Shown here in pieces: positions 12,529-21,132 of a stretch of DNA of 40,189 bases. The notes below the pieces were generated by a model. That model did no database searches. It was not told the origin of the DNA and saw only the letters and a list, made by a program, of their open reading frames with translations. A program made the position numbers and the translations under genes. The first letter of the stretch is position 1, and every line of letters starts with the position of its first letter. The stretch comes from an uncultured Prochlorococcus sp. (GTDB lineage: Bacteria; Cyanobacteriota; Cyanobacteriia; PCC-6307; Cyanobiaceae): assembly GCA_902535185.1 (NCBI GenBank), contig CACAST010000008.1:1-40189 (forward strand), read 5' to 3'.

Positions 12529-13185
12529 TTGAGTCAACATACGCTAACCTTATTAAGGTTTACATATAAAAAATTGAAAGAAAAATTGACTGTTTCAGAT
12601 AGCAAAAGGTTATTCCATGAAAAATTTCCTTACGTAATTCCAGGTTTATATAAAAGAATAGTTGATGAAATACTTGTCGAACTTAATCTACTAAACCATC
12701 AAAATGAATTTACACAAGAGTATCTCTTTTGTATCGGTCTCACTGAAACATTCAAAGAATTAATGAAAGGCTATCAACCTAAAAAACACTTGGATCTACT
12801 TTTTGAATCTTTATGCAGTTCTACAAATTTTGAAGCTAAGGACATTAATGAAACATCTCAAAAATCTCAAAAGGAATTCAAAAATAAAACATATAATGAT
12901 ATTTTGAAATTATTAAAAGAAAAAAGCAATTCTAAACTTTATCCCTCAAGGATTTTGAACTTAGCGATATATATATTAATTTCAAACTCCCAAGATCTCA
13001 TAGAGAAAGAAGAATCAGGAAGAAATAAGATGATTTCTGATGTTTTTGAAAAATTAAACTTATCTGCTAATAAAGCAGAGAAAGATATTGGAATTTATAA
13101 AAGCAGCATATCAAAAATGGAACAGGCAAAAGAATTAATTGAAGAGCTCAGGACTAAAGACAAGAAAAAAGAACAAAAAAAATAA
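12529..13185 (+). CDS. thf1: Thf1/Psb29 family protein
   Basis: KEKLTVSDSKRLFHEKFPYVIPGLYKRIVDEILVELNLL...FKELMKGYQP fits Thf1/Psb29. Start is TTG at 12529 or an internal in-frame TTG (MKEKLTV...). Confidence 0.85.
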   Translation: MSQHTLTLLRFTYKKLKEKLTVSDSKRLFHEKFPYVIPGLYKRIVDEILVELNLLNHQNEFTQEYLFCIGLTETFKELMKGYQPKKHLDLLFESLCSSTNFEAKDINETSQKSQKEFKNKTYNDILKLLKEKSNSKLYPSRILNLAIYILISNSQDLIEKEESGRNKMISDVFEKLNLSANKAEKDIGIYKSSISKMEQAKELIEELRTKDKKKEQKK

Positions 13186-13188
13186 TAT

Positions 13189-13329
13189 TTATTTTTTTAA
13201 TCTTTTTTTATCTTTCCAAGAAATATAGGATATGTAAATTACAGCGAGAGTTATAAATATGAGTAAAACAAACGATGTTAGTATAAGAAATTTACTTAAA
13301 TAGACTTCATTTGTTAAAAATGAAATCAT
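13189..13329 (-). CDS. small single-span membrane protein (46 aa)
   Basis: Unlisted small [52 protein letters not shown] overlaps the petN TGA (ATGA). Confidence 0.6.
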
Positions 13330-13427
13330 ATATCAATGGAACCATCACCATTTCTTCCCCAAACAACCATGGCAATTGAAAAAGTAAAAATTGCAGCCAA
13401 TGCTGCCCAACCTATTTGAAAGATCAT
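13326..13427 (-). CDS. petN: cytochrome b6-f complex subunit PetN (33 aa)
   Basis: [33 protein letters not shown]; conserved [11 protein letters not shown] end. Too short for the ORF track. Confidence 0.92.
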
Positions 13428-13543
13428 TAAATTTAATTCTCTAATATAAATATAACAGAACTTCAAAATTTTTTATTCATTTTTAAGCTAAAGTTAATTT
13501 CTCAGAAACAAAATTTTCTCAATAGAATAGAGATAAACCAAAA

Positions 13544-13816
13544 TTGGGAAGATTAGTTTTAAATCATAGTTCAAATATAGAAGGCCTAATTCCAATACTC
13601 CAAAAGTTAGCACTGGATATTAATATCAAGACAATAACTCCAGCTGCTATTTCAAGAGCCAGAGGAAGATCTTCTAAATTGATAATAAGATTATCAGTGA
13701 AAACGATTAACGGATATAAAGCAATAGCAAGAAAGGGTAAAACAGCCCAAGAAGTTTTTATTTCAACAGACTTAAGTAAAGATGAATTAAAACAAATTTT
13801 AGATTTTTACATATAG
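13544..13816 (+). CDS. DUF2103 family protein
   Basis: MGRLVLNHSSNIEGLIPILQKLA...TPAAISRARGRSSKLIIRLS...GYKAIARKGKTAQEVFI; TTG start. Confidence 0.75.
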   Translation: MGRLVLNHSSNIEGLIPILQKLALDINIKTITPAAISRARGRSSKLIIRLSVKTINGYKAIARKGKTAQEVFISTDLSKDELKQILDFYI

Positions 13817-13863
13817 AAAGTAATTAAACTTAAGATAATTAAAAAATACCCTTGAGAAAATAA

Positions 13864-14070
13864 ATGAAATTGTTATTAGATTTTTCTACATTTTTATTGG
13901 TCTTTTTTTCATTTAGTAATGAATCATTCTCACTTTCTGACTTTCAAATAAAAAGATTTTGTGCAAAAGAGAAAAGGGTATCTTTATGTATAAAAAATCT
14001 ACAAGATAAAAGATCTGATCTCCAAAAAGGAAAACTTATTGAAATACCTGTAAAACCTTACAAACGGTAA
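13864..14070 (+). CDS. small secreted hypothetical protein
   Basis: Hydrophobic N-terminal signal-like segment, two Cys; 68 aa. Confidence 0.6.
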   Translation: MKLLLDFSTFLLVFFSFSNESFSLSDFQIKRFCAKEKRVSLCIKNLQDKRSDLQKGKLIEIPVKPYKR

Positions 14071-14083
14071 TTGTAAATTGAAT

Positions 14084-14353
14084 TTAAATTTCAAATTCTG
14101 ATTCGAAAAGATTAAAAGCATTTTTATAGTTTGTAAGAAGTTCTTCTGAATTATCAGTGAATCCTTTTCGTTCATAATCTTCTTTTAATTCATCATATAA
14201 GTAGACCACTTTATTAAAAGCACTCATATATTCTTTTTGTATGTCTTCATCATCGATATCATAGATTTTCGCCAATACTAATTCGACATTTTTTTTTGAT
14301 GAATATATTTTTCTCTCAAAAGCTTTATTTAACTTCCTTCTTTTTTTTGTCAT
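14084..14353 (-). CDS. hypothetical protein (89 aa)
   Basis: ORF with acidic/basic helical composition; no family recognised. Confidence 0.6.
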   Translation of the reverse strand: MTKKRRKLNKAFERKIYSSKKNVELVLAKIYDIDDEDIQKEYMSAFNKVVYLYDELKEDYERKGFTDNSEELLTNYKNAFNLFESEFEI

Positions 14354-14481
14354 TTGAAGTTTTTAAATACAGATTAACAATACTCAAATTCATAGATAAA
14401 TTAAATTAAAACTTATAAAATAAAAATATAGTTTCCAAATCAAAATAAAACCCCTACATTCCATAAAAATCATTCGATGAT

Positions 14482-14919
14482 ATGAGTAAAAAAGAAACAA
14501 CTAATCCTAAAGAAATTAGAAAGCAAAATTATGAGGCTCAAAAAATGAATACTTCCAAAAACGTTAATAAAAAGACAGATAAGAATCTTCCATGGTGGGT
14601 AGAGTTATTATTTGTTCAAATAGGATTGCCAGATAAATTACTAATAAAAATTTTAAAAGCCAAAAAAAATTCTAAAGAATTTATTAAAAATGATAAAAAA
14701 TCATTAATAACATTTTTGTTTGTAATTACTACATTTGCATATTTTTATCCGGTTATTAAACATACAAATAACAAATTAGATTGTGAAGCTATTGCCAAAA
14801 ATTATATTATTAAAAATAAAAATACAACTGGAATTAATAGTAAGGAAATAAAAATGTTATCTACAAATTTTTGTTATGGTGGCGAAGAAATTTATGAAAT
14901 AGAAAATTTAAAAAATTAA
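14482..14919 (+). CDS. hypothetical protein with one membrane span
   Basis: 145 aa; TM segment SLITFLFVITTFAYFYPVI followed by a short two-Cys domain. Confidence 0.65.
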   Translation: MSKKETTNPKEIRKQNYEAQKMNTSKNVNKKTDKNLPWWVELLFVQIGLPDKLLIKILKAKKNSKEFIKNDKKSLITFLFVITTFAYFYPVIKHTNNKLDCEAIAKNYIIKNKNTTGINSKEIKMLSTNFCYGGEEIYEIENLKN

Positions 14920-15000
14920 ATCCTAAATTATTTTCTATTAATAACCATCCCAATATTATGATGGTAACTTAAAGTTTAATAACGATTAAATTTTAATCCT

Positions 15001-15177
15001 ATGACTGATACAAAACAAAAAAAGGAAAACGTAAAAATGCATTTAAAAGATTTGAGGCAAAACTTAAAGAAAATGCATTTGGAAGTTACAGAGGAATTAA
15101 TACTACCGAATCCAGAGGATGTGAAATTATTGATGAATAAAATGGAAAAACTACTAAAATTAATAGAATCAAAATAA
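15001..15177 (+). CDS. small hypothetical protein (58 aa)
   Basis: Unlisted ORF MTDTKQKKENVKMHLKDLRQNLKKMHLEVTEELILPNPEDVKLLMNKMEKLLKLIESK; plausible helical protein, opposite the listed antisense ORF. Confidence 0.55.
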   Translation: MTDTKQKKENVKMHLKDLRQNLKKMHLEVTEELILPNPEDVKLLMNKMEKLLKLIESK

Positions 15178-15217
15178 ACTATAATTTGGATAATTGGAAT
15201 TATCAAAAGTTAAAGAA

Positions 15218-15568
15218 ATGAACTTAATTAAACAATTTTTAAAAATAATTCTAATTGCAACTTTCTTAAGTTCTTGTAGGACATCAATAAATAAAGAGAA
15301 TCAAGGAGAAATTTTTGAAAAAAATATTAATGAGATTTCTAGTTCAGAAAAGAAAAGAATGGAAATAAAGTTTTCTTGTGGAGAAGATGGTATTTCAGAA
15401 TACATAGATGATGGATGGAATATTTTAAAAGAAGATTCCCAAGAAAAAATTTGCACTTGGAAATCTGTTCCTGCCACAAAAGATTGTAATATGGAAAAAG
15501 ATAAAGGATGTAAAATAACAAAGCCAGATAAAATAGGTATAGAGAAAATATATTTATTAGAAAAATAA
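15218..15568 (+). CDS. small putative lipoprotein
   Basis: ATG at 15218 gives MNLIKQFLKIILIATFLSSCRTS..., signal peptide plus lipobox-like LSSC; preferable to the listed start at 15194. Confidence 0.65.
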   Translation: MNLIKQFLKIILIATFLSSCRTSINKENQGEIFEKNINEISSSEKKRMEIKFSCGEDGISEYIDDGWNILKEDSQEKICTWKSVPATKDCNMEKDKGCKITKPDKIGIEKIYLLEK

Positions 15569-15577
15569 ATTTAATAT

Positions 15578-15706
15578 ATGACTCCAAAATCAGAACATTT
15601 AGTTGATTTAATTTTTGATAAATTTAAAAACTATAAAAGAAAAAAAATATTTCTAGAGAGAAAAAATTTTCATAAATTTATTCTTTCTCTTCTCAAAGAG
15701 GATTAA
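15578..15706 (+). CDS. small basic hypothetical protein (42 aa)
   Basis: Unlisted ORF MTPKSEHLVDLIFDKFKNYKRKKIFLERKNFHKFILSLLKED. Confidence 0.4.
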   Translation: MTPKSEHLVDLIFDKFKNYKRKKIFLERKNFHKFILSLLKED

Positions 15707-15760
15707 ATTTAAGATCTACTTAACTATACTGCTATAGTAAAATTAAAAATTAATTAATGT

Positions 15761-15856
15761 ATGGATAATTTTTCTTCATTAACTATTATTTTAGCAATAA
15801 TTTTTATAGTAAGTCTTTATTTTTTATTTAGGGTTACCTCGAGTACTAAGAATTAG
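15761..15856 (+). CDS. single-span membrane peptide (31 aa)
   Basis: Unlisted ORF MDNFSSLTIILAIIFIVSLYFLFRVTSSTKN. Confidence 0.4.
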   Translation: MDNFSSLTIILAIIFIVSLYFLFRVTSSTKN

Positions 15857-15875
15857 AAATTATTTTTAAATCATT

Positions 15876-16058
15876 TTATATAATCGGATCATCTCTCAAT
15901 AGTAAAACTGTATTTTTATTTAAATCATCATTAAGCCATTCCCTATATTCTTCCATAAGGCACTTTTTATTGGAATCTTCTAGTAAATTAATTCTTTTTT
16001 TTGCATTATCTAAAGTCAACCTAATAAAGAATTCATAATCATTGGTGTTTTCTTGCAT
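15876..16058 (-). CDS. hypothetical protein (60 aa)
   Basis: ORF only. Confidence 0.45.
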   Translation of the reverse strand: MQENTNDYEFFIRLTLDNAKKRINLLEDSNKKCLMEEYREWLNDDLNKNTVLLLRDDPII

Positions 16059-16201
16059 GAGTTTTTATTAAATATTAGTAAAATTAATCACTTGTTCTGT
16101 ATTGAGAATTACAATAATAAGCGTTGATTTGATAAGGGTATCAAGCAATACGGAAGAATTTTTAATATATTTGAGATAATTTATTTTTTATTATTAATCT
16201 T

Positions 16202-16396
16202 ATGTCTTACGAAGCAGGCAGTAAAGAATGTAGACATTTAATTGAAGCCAAGGAAAGTCTTCTATCCGCATTAGATGCCCTAAGCAATATTAATTCAACT
16301 GATCTAATACAAATCCAAATCAAAGAAATTTACAATAAATTAGAAAAAATGCACGATAATCGTAAAAAAATAGAATCAGCTACAAATTACCTTTAA
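16202..16396 (+). CDS. hypothetical helical protein (64 aa)
   Basis: ORF with regular helical composition, no competing ORF. Confidence 0.5.
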   Translation: MSYEAGSKECRHLIEAKESLLSALDALSNINSTDLIQIQIKEIYNKLEKMHDNRKKIESATNYL

Positions 16397-16417
16397 ACTT
16401 ATTAAATAATAATAATT

Positions 16418-16615
16418 TTAAAATTGGCTTTTAATCTTCTTTACTTTTTTTTCTGACAACAAATTCAATAAAGCATCAAGTTGTGCATGTACTTCCTTTG
16501 CTTCATTAAGATCTGGAATTAAATCTTCTTTGATAAGCATTTGATGCATCTCTCTAAGCTCTAACCTTATATATCGTAGGTGAGAACATACTTCCTCTCT
16601 CTTAGTTGCACTCAT
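16418..16615 (-). CDS. hypothetical helical protein (65 aa)
   Basis: ORF with regular helical composition. Confidence 0.5.
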   Translation of the reverse strand: MSATKREEVCSHLRYIRLELREMHQMLIKEDLIPDLNEAKEVHAQLDALLNLLSEKKVKKIKSQF

Positions 16616-16751
16616 ATTTGCTTTATAGTCTTTGTATTATACAACACCGTCTTTTTGTGATTCCAGTTTAATTTTATTAAATTGAAAAATTATTTCGAAC
16701 TTTATAATAAATCAAAATCTTTTAAAGTTGCTTTGTAGTAATATACAATTC

Positions 16752-16925
16752 ATGAAAAAGAAAAAATCAAAAAAAATTCAAACTAATTCAAATTTTAAAG
16801 ATCAAAAATTAGGTCAAACAAAAAATTCTGCAAAATTAGTACTTTTTGTTTTTGGGATAGGTCCAATTATTGGCATAATAATATTTTTATTCAGTAAAGG
16901 ATTTTTTAATTCACCAACTATTTAA
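16752..16925 (+). CDS. small membrane protein
   Basis: Likely ATG at 16752: MKKKKSKKIQTNSNFKDQKLGQTKNSAKLVLFVFGIGPIIGIIIFLFSKGFFNSPTI; Lys-rich N-terminus and one TM. Confidence 0.55.
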   Translation: MKKKKSKKIQTNSNFKDQKLGQTKNSAKLVLFVFGIGPIIGIIIFLFSKGFFNSPTI

Positions 16926-16981
16926 ATCTTCTAAAATTAAGGTTATTTTAAAAAATTTATTTTAATAAAATTTAAAAATAA

Positions 16982-17185
16982 TTATTGAAATTTTTTTAAT
17001 GAAAATATCCTAAATTCAGCCATTTTTCTTGCATTTTCTGGATTAGACATCAAAAAAGGGTGCTCTGATAAAAGTGCAAATACCTTATCTATCTTTAAAG
17101 TTATATCATCGCAATCAATATTTTCCCATTCCTCATCAAATGACATTGCAAAGCTATCAGCATTATCATATAGTTTATCTTTCAT
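16982..17185 (-). CDS. hypothetical protein (67 aa)
   Basis: ORF with acidic composition. Confidence 0.5.
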   Translation of the reverse strand: MKDKLYDNADSFAMSFDEEWENIDCDDITLKIDKVFALLSEHPFLMSNPENARKMAEFRIFSLKKFQ

Positions 17186-17412
17186 GATATTTGGAATTAA
17201 ATTAAGAAAATTTCAGAAATCCGAGCCTGTCTGAATGAGTATTTAGAAAAATCATATAAAGCTATCCTCATGACTATTTGAGAAATAACTTTCTATAAGA
17301 ATTCTTTAAAATTATACTTTAATCTCTTAGTTAAATTTATACATAAGTGCTATTATTCAAAATTTGAATTAATTTGACAGAAGTGTTACAATATTGACAT
17401 ATGTAAAGACTT

Positions 17413-17781
17413 ATGGAAAATAAAGTCAAAAGAATAGGATATCTCCCTAGAAAAAGAGTACTTGAAATTATTGATGAAATATCCAAGAGCGAATCTATAA
17501 GTAGATCTAAAGTAGTTGGAATATTAGTTGAGGAAGCATTAGATGCCAGGGGAATTGCGAATTTTGGATATAGTAATGTCAGTAAGTCAAATATATATAA
17601 GTCGGATAATTTTAAAGATCTCCATAATGAGAATGCTCACTTAAAAGATACTGAAGACGAATTTGTTGATGATAGTGGATACACAGTTTCAACTCACAAA
17701 ACTTTAGACCGCTCTATATCTTCTGCAGATATTGAATTAGCAAATAAAATAAATATTCTTAAGGAATCAGGATTAATATAA
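17413..17781 (+). CDS. ribbon-helix-helix (CopG-like) DNA-binding protein
   Basis: N-terminus VKRIGYLPRKRVLEIIDEISKSESISRSKVVGILVEEAL fits an RHH fold; hydrophilic C-terminal tail. Confidence 0.65.
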   Translation: MENKVKRIGYLPRKRVLEIIDEISKSESISRSKVVGILVEEALDARGIANFGYSNVSKSNIYKSDNFKDLHNENAHLKDTEDEFVDDSGYTVSTHKTLDRSISSADIELANKINILKESGLI

Positions 17782-17832
17782 CTTTTATTGGGTAATTAAT
17801 TTATTTTTTAATGCATAATATTGAATCATTGT

Positions 17833-17852
17833 TTATTCTTAGTCAAGAATAA
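17833..17852 (+). terminator. possible hairpin terminator downstream of the RHH gene
   Basis: TTATTCTT-AGTC-AAGAATAA perfect 8-bp stem, then a T-rich stretch (TATTCTTTTT). Confidence 0.4.
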
Positions 17853-17912
17853 TATTCTTTTTACATAATCCGAATATTAAATCCTTTCTAATATTGACTT
17901 TGTAACTAAAAA

Positions 17913-19232
17913 ATGAAAGATATTAAATGTCCTTCATGCGGCAAAACATTCCGAATTGATCCCAGCAGCTTTGAAGAAATACTTCTTCAGATAAAAGACG
18001 AGGAATTTAATAAACAAATAAAAGAAAGACTTATCTTGGTTGAAGAAGATAATAAAAAAGCTTTAGAAATTTTAAAAAGAGAGTTAAAAATACAGTTAAT
18101 AGAGCAAAATCGCATTAAAGAGTCTGAGATCCAAACTCTCGAATCTAAATTAAAAATAGCTGAAGAAAAGAAAACAAATGCTCTTAATGATTTAAAAAAT
18201 CAAGCAACAAATAAAATTAATTCACTGAATAATGAATTAATCAGTTTAAAGGATGAAATCAAAAACCAGTCTTTAATTTCAGAATTATCATTAAAAAACA
18301 AAGTTAATGAAGCTGTTACTAATTTAGAAAAAGAGAACTTATCATTAACAAATTCCATTGAAAAGATGAGGCTTGAAAATTCAATTAATGAAAAATTAAT
18401 TGCAGAGAAGTATAAAACCAAAATTAGTGAAAGAGACCTGACTATAAGGGAGTTAAGAGAAATGAAATCTAAATTATCTACAAAGATGGTAGGAGAAACA
18501 TTAGAAATCCATTGCGAAACCCAATTTAATCTTAATCGTGCTTCTGCGTTTAAAAACTCATATTTCGAAAAGGATAATGATGCTACTTCTGGAAGTAAAG
18601 GCGACTATATATTTAGAGAGATTGATGAAAATCATACTGAAGTTGTATCTATAATGTTTGAGATGAAGAATGAAAGTTTAAATGGTACTAATAAAAGAAA
18701 AAACGAAGATTTCTTAAAAGAATTAGATAAAGATAGAAGGCAAAAATCTTGTGAATATGCAGTACTCGTATCGCTTTTAGAACCAGATAGTGAACTATAT
18801 AATGCAGGGATAGTAGATGTTTCTCATAGATTCCCAAAAATGTATGTCATAAGACCGCAATTTTTCTTGCCCATTATTTCTCTGCTAAGAAATGCATCTA
18901 TGGAAACCTTAAAATACAAATCACAAATTGATTTAATGAAACGTGAGAATTTTGACATAACTAATTTTGAAAGTACTCTTGAGCAATTCAAAAATGCAGT
19001 TGGTAAAAATGTTTCACTTGCCCAGGATAGATTTAATGATGCAATTTCAGAAATTGATAAATCAATAATCCATTTACAAAAAACTAAAGAGGCTTTAGTT
19101 CTCTCAAAAAAACATCTTTTATCTGCTGACAGCAAATCTCAAGATTTGACAGTTAAAAAATTAACTAGAAATAATCCAACCATGAAGAAGAAGTTTAATG
19201 ATTTAAATAATTTTGAAGATGAAGTAGCCTAA
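17913..19232 (+). CDS. DUF2130 family protein
   Basis: N-terminal IKCPSCGKTF zinc-knuckle-like motif, long coiled coil, then GSKGDYIFREIDENHTEVVSIMFEMKNE and later domain typical of DUF2130. Confidence 0.8.
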   Translation: MKDIKCPSCGKTFRIDPSSFEEILLQIKDEEFNKQIKERLILVEEDNKKALEILKRELKIQLIEQNRIKESEIQTLESKLKIAEEKKTNALNDLKNQATNKINSLNNELISLKDEIKNQSLISELSLKNKVNEAVTNLEKENLSLTNSIEKMRLENSINEKLIAEKYKTKISERDLTIRELREMKSKLSTKMVGETLEIHCETQFNLNRASAFKNSYFEKDNDATSGSKGDYIFREIDENHTEVVSIMFEMKNESLNGTNKRKNEDFLKELDKDRRQKSCEYAVLVSLLEPDSELYNAGIVDVSHRFPKMYVIRPQFFLPIISLLRNASMETLKYKSQIDLMKRENFDITNFESTLEQFKNAVGKNVSLAQDRFNDAISEIDKSIIHLQKTKEALVLSKKHLLSADSKSQDLTVKKLTRNNPTMKKKFNDLNNFEDEVA

Positions 19233-19329
19233 TTAAAAAAAGTTTTTAAAATTAATAATAATTAAAAATATATTTAATTTATAAGTTATAAATATACTAT
19301 AAACAATAAATTTCATAGTAAAGAAAATA

Positions 19330-19611
19330 ATGTCTATCAACACTCCTATTTTCAGTATTGCCAAAGATCTTAATGTCGAAAGTAATAGAATATTATTAGC
19401 CTGCAAGAAACTTGGAATCAATGCAAAAGGTGCAACAAAAAGATTAAATAAAGAAGAATTAGAAAAAATTAAAAGTTATTTTGAAACGGGCAAAAATGTG
19501 TCAGATGAAGTGATCAATTTAAATAAAGTTAAAACTAAAAGCAGTTCTAAAAAAAATGTAGAAAAGGTAAAGATAAAATATTTTGCTAACAGACTTATTC
19601 GTAAATCTTAA
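19330..19611 (+). CDS. stand-alone IF2_N-domain-like small protein
   Basis: FSIAKDLNVESNRILLACKKLGINAKGATKRLNKEELEKIKSYF resembles the repeat at the N-terminus of translation initiation factor IF-2; no GTPase domain. Confidence 0.65.
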   Translation: MSINTPIFSIAKDLNVESNRILLACKKLGINAKGATKRLNKEELEKIKSYFETGKNVSDEVINLNKVKTKSSSKKNVEKVKIKYFANRLIRKS

Positions 19612-19694
19612 ATAAAAATAATTTTTTTAATTACTTAAAGGAATAAGCCACAGAAGAAAAAAATAATAATTTATCATAAGTAAAAATACTTAAA

Positions 19695-20108
19695 ATGAGC
19701 ATAAGCAGAATTTTAAATTCTCTTGAAAAATCCTGGGAAAGAGATGACATTCTTTTAAATATAAAGAAGGGGTTAGGGACAGATGAGATAGTTAATGAAT
19801 TTCTTATGAAAAATGAAAGACAAATTAAAGAATTAAATTCTTTATTAAGGCCAGAAGATATTGAATTATTAAATCAAGTAGAAAAACTCTCAACTTGCGA
19901 ATCTAAATTAATAAATGAGATTAAAAATTTAAATTACTTAGAAAATAATGAAAATCATCATATTATGAATAAAAAAGAGATTGTGCCATCAAATAGAGTT
20001 CCTTTCAACAAAATCAGTTCATTCATGATTAATTGGAGTAACAAATTTGTAGTTATTGCTTTACTAACAATTTCAGCTATAGCTTTAACAAAACAAGCGT
20101 GGGCATAA
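19695..20108 (+). CDS. hypothetical protein with C-terminal membrane anchor
   Basis: 137 aa; C-terminal hydrophobic segment FVVIALLTISAIALTKQAWA. Confidence 0.6.
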   Translation: MSISRILNSLEKSWERDDILLNIKKGLGTDEIVNEFLMKNERQIKELNSLLRPEDIELLNQVEKLSTCESKLINEIKNLNYLENNENHHIMNKKEIVPSNRVPFNKISSFMINWSNKFVVIALLTISAIALTKQAWA

Positions 20109-20143
20109 TTAGCTAAATTAACTTCATTGTAAGAGATGTAGTT

Positions 20144-21130
20144 TTGAGAACTAAACAAGAATATTTAATAAGATATAAAGATGGAAATCTTTATTGTGAA
20201 CTTGCTGATATTTGGATTGATCCAAGCAAGCCAGTAAAAAAGGCATTAATAACTCATGCTCATTTTGATCACTTTACATTTGGCTGTGAAGAATACATTT
20301 CTACTAAGGAAACTGCGATGCTTCTTAAAGAAAGAGTTGGAGATAATATCAAAATTAAGACTTTTGAATATGGAGAAGAATTTAAGATAAATGGCATTAA
20401 TATTTCTTTTCATCCATCCGGTCACATCCTTGGATCTAGTCAAATAAGGTTTATTTTTGCTGAAGAAAAATGGCTAATTTCAGGTGACTTTAAGCTTCAA
20501 AAAGATCAGACTTGTAAACAATATGAAATAGTAAAAACTGATTATTTAATAAGCGAATGTACTTTTGGATTGCCAATATTTAAGTGGGATGAATCAAATA
20601 AAATAGCAAATGATATTTCAAAATGGATAACCAATTCACCAGAAAAAACTTCTTTACTTTTCTGCTATTCACTTGGAAAAGCTCAGAGATTGTTAAACGA
20701 AATTGGTCAAACAAATTTTAAAGGCAATATTTTTTCCCATGGCAGTATTCACAAAATGAACAATAGTTATAGGGAACTTGGAATTGATATTAAAGATACT
20801 ATAAAAATTGAAAATAAAAAAAAGATAGATGAACTTAAAGGAAGTCTAATATTATTACCGCCATCTTTAAGTAAGGGTTATTATTTAAAAAATTTCAAAA
20901 ACATTCAAACAGCTTTCGCGAGTGGATGGATGTCAATAAGAGCTCTAAGAAAAAGATCAGGATATGATAAAGGATTTGCAATCTCTGATCATGCGGATTG
21001 GGATGGAATTCTGGAAGTAGTAAAAAAGTCTGAAGCAAAAAATGTATTTTTTCATCATGGAGATAGTGAAGCCTTAAGTAAATATTTAGTTGAAAAGGAA
21101 TCAATAAATGTCCTTTTATTCGGTAAATAA
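20144..21130 (+). CDS. ligase-associated beta-CASP/MBL-fold DNA exonuclease
   Basis: HAHFDHFTFG (HxHxDH), SGDFKLQ, HPSGHILGS; TTG start; immediately upstream of the DNA ligase. Confidence 0.88.
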   Translation: MRTKQEYLIRYKDGNLYCELADIWIDPSKPVKKALITHAHFDHFTFGCEEYISTKETAMLLKERVGDNIKIKTFEYGEEFKINGINISFHPSGHILGSSQIRFIFAEEKWLISGDFKLQKDQTCKQYEIVKTDYLISECTFGLPIFKWDESNKIANDISKWITNSPEKTSLLFCYSLGKAQRLLNEIGQTNFKGNIFSHGSIHKMNNSYRELGIDIKDTIKIENKKKIDELKGSLILLPPSLSKGYYLKNFKNIQTAFASGWMSIRALRKRSGYDKGFAISDHADWDGILEVVKKSEAKNVFFHHGDSEALSKYLVEKESINVLLFGK

Positions 21131-21132
21131 AT

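Noticed and set aside
14976-15206. 76-aa minus-strand ORF
   Set aside because: Low-complexity Phe/Ile/Ser composition opposite a more protein-like plus-strand ORF at 15001-15177.
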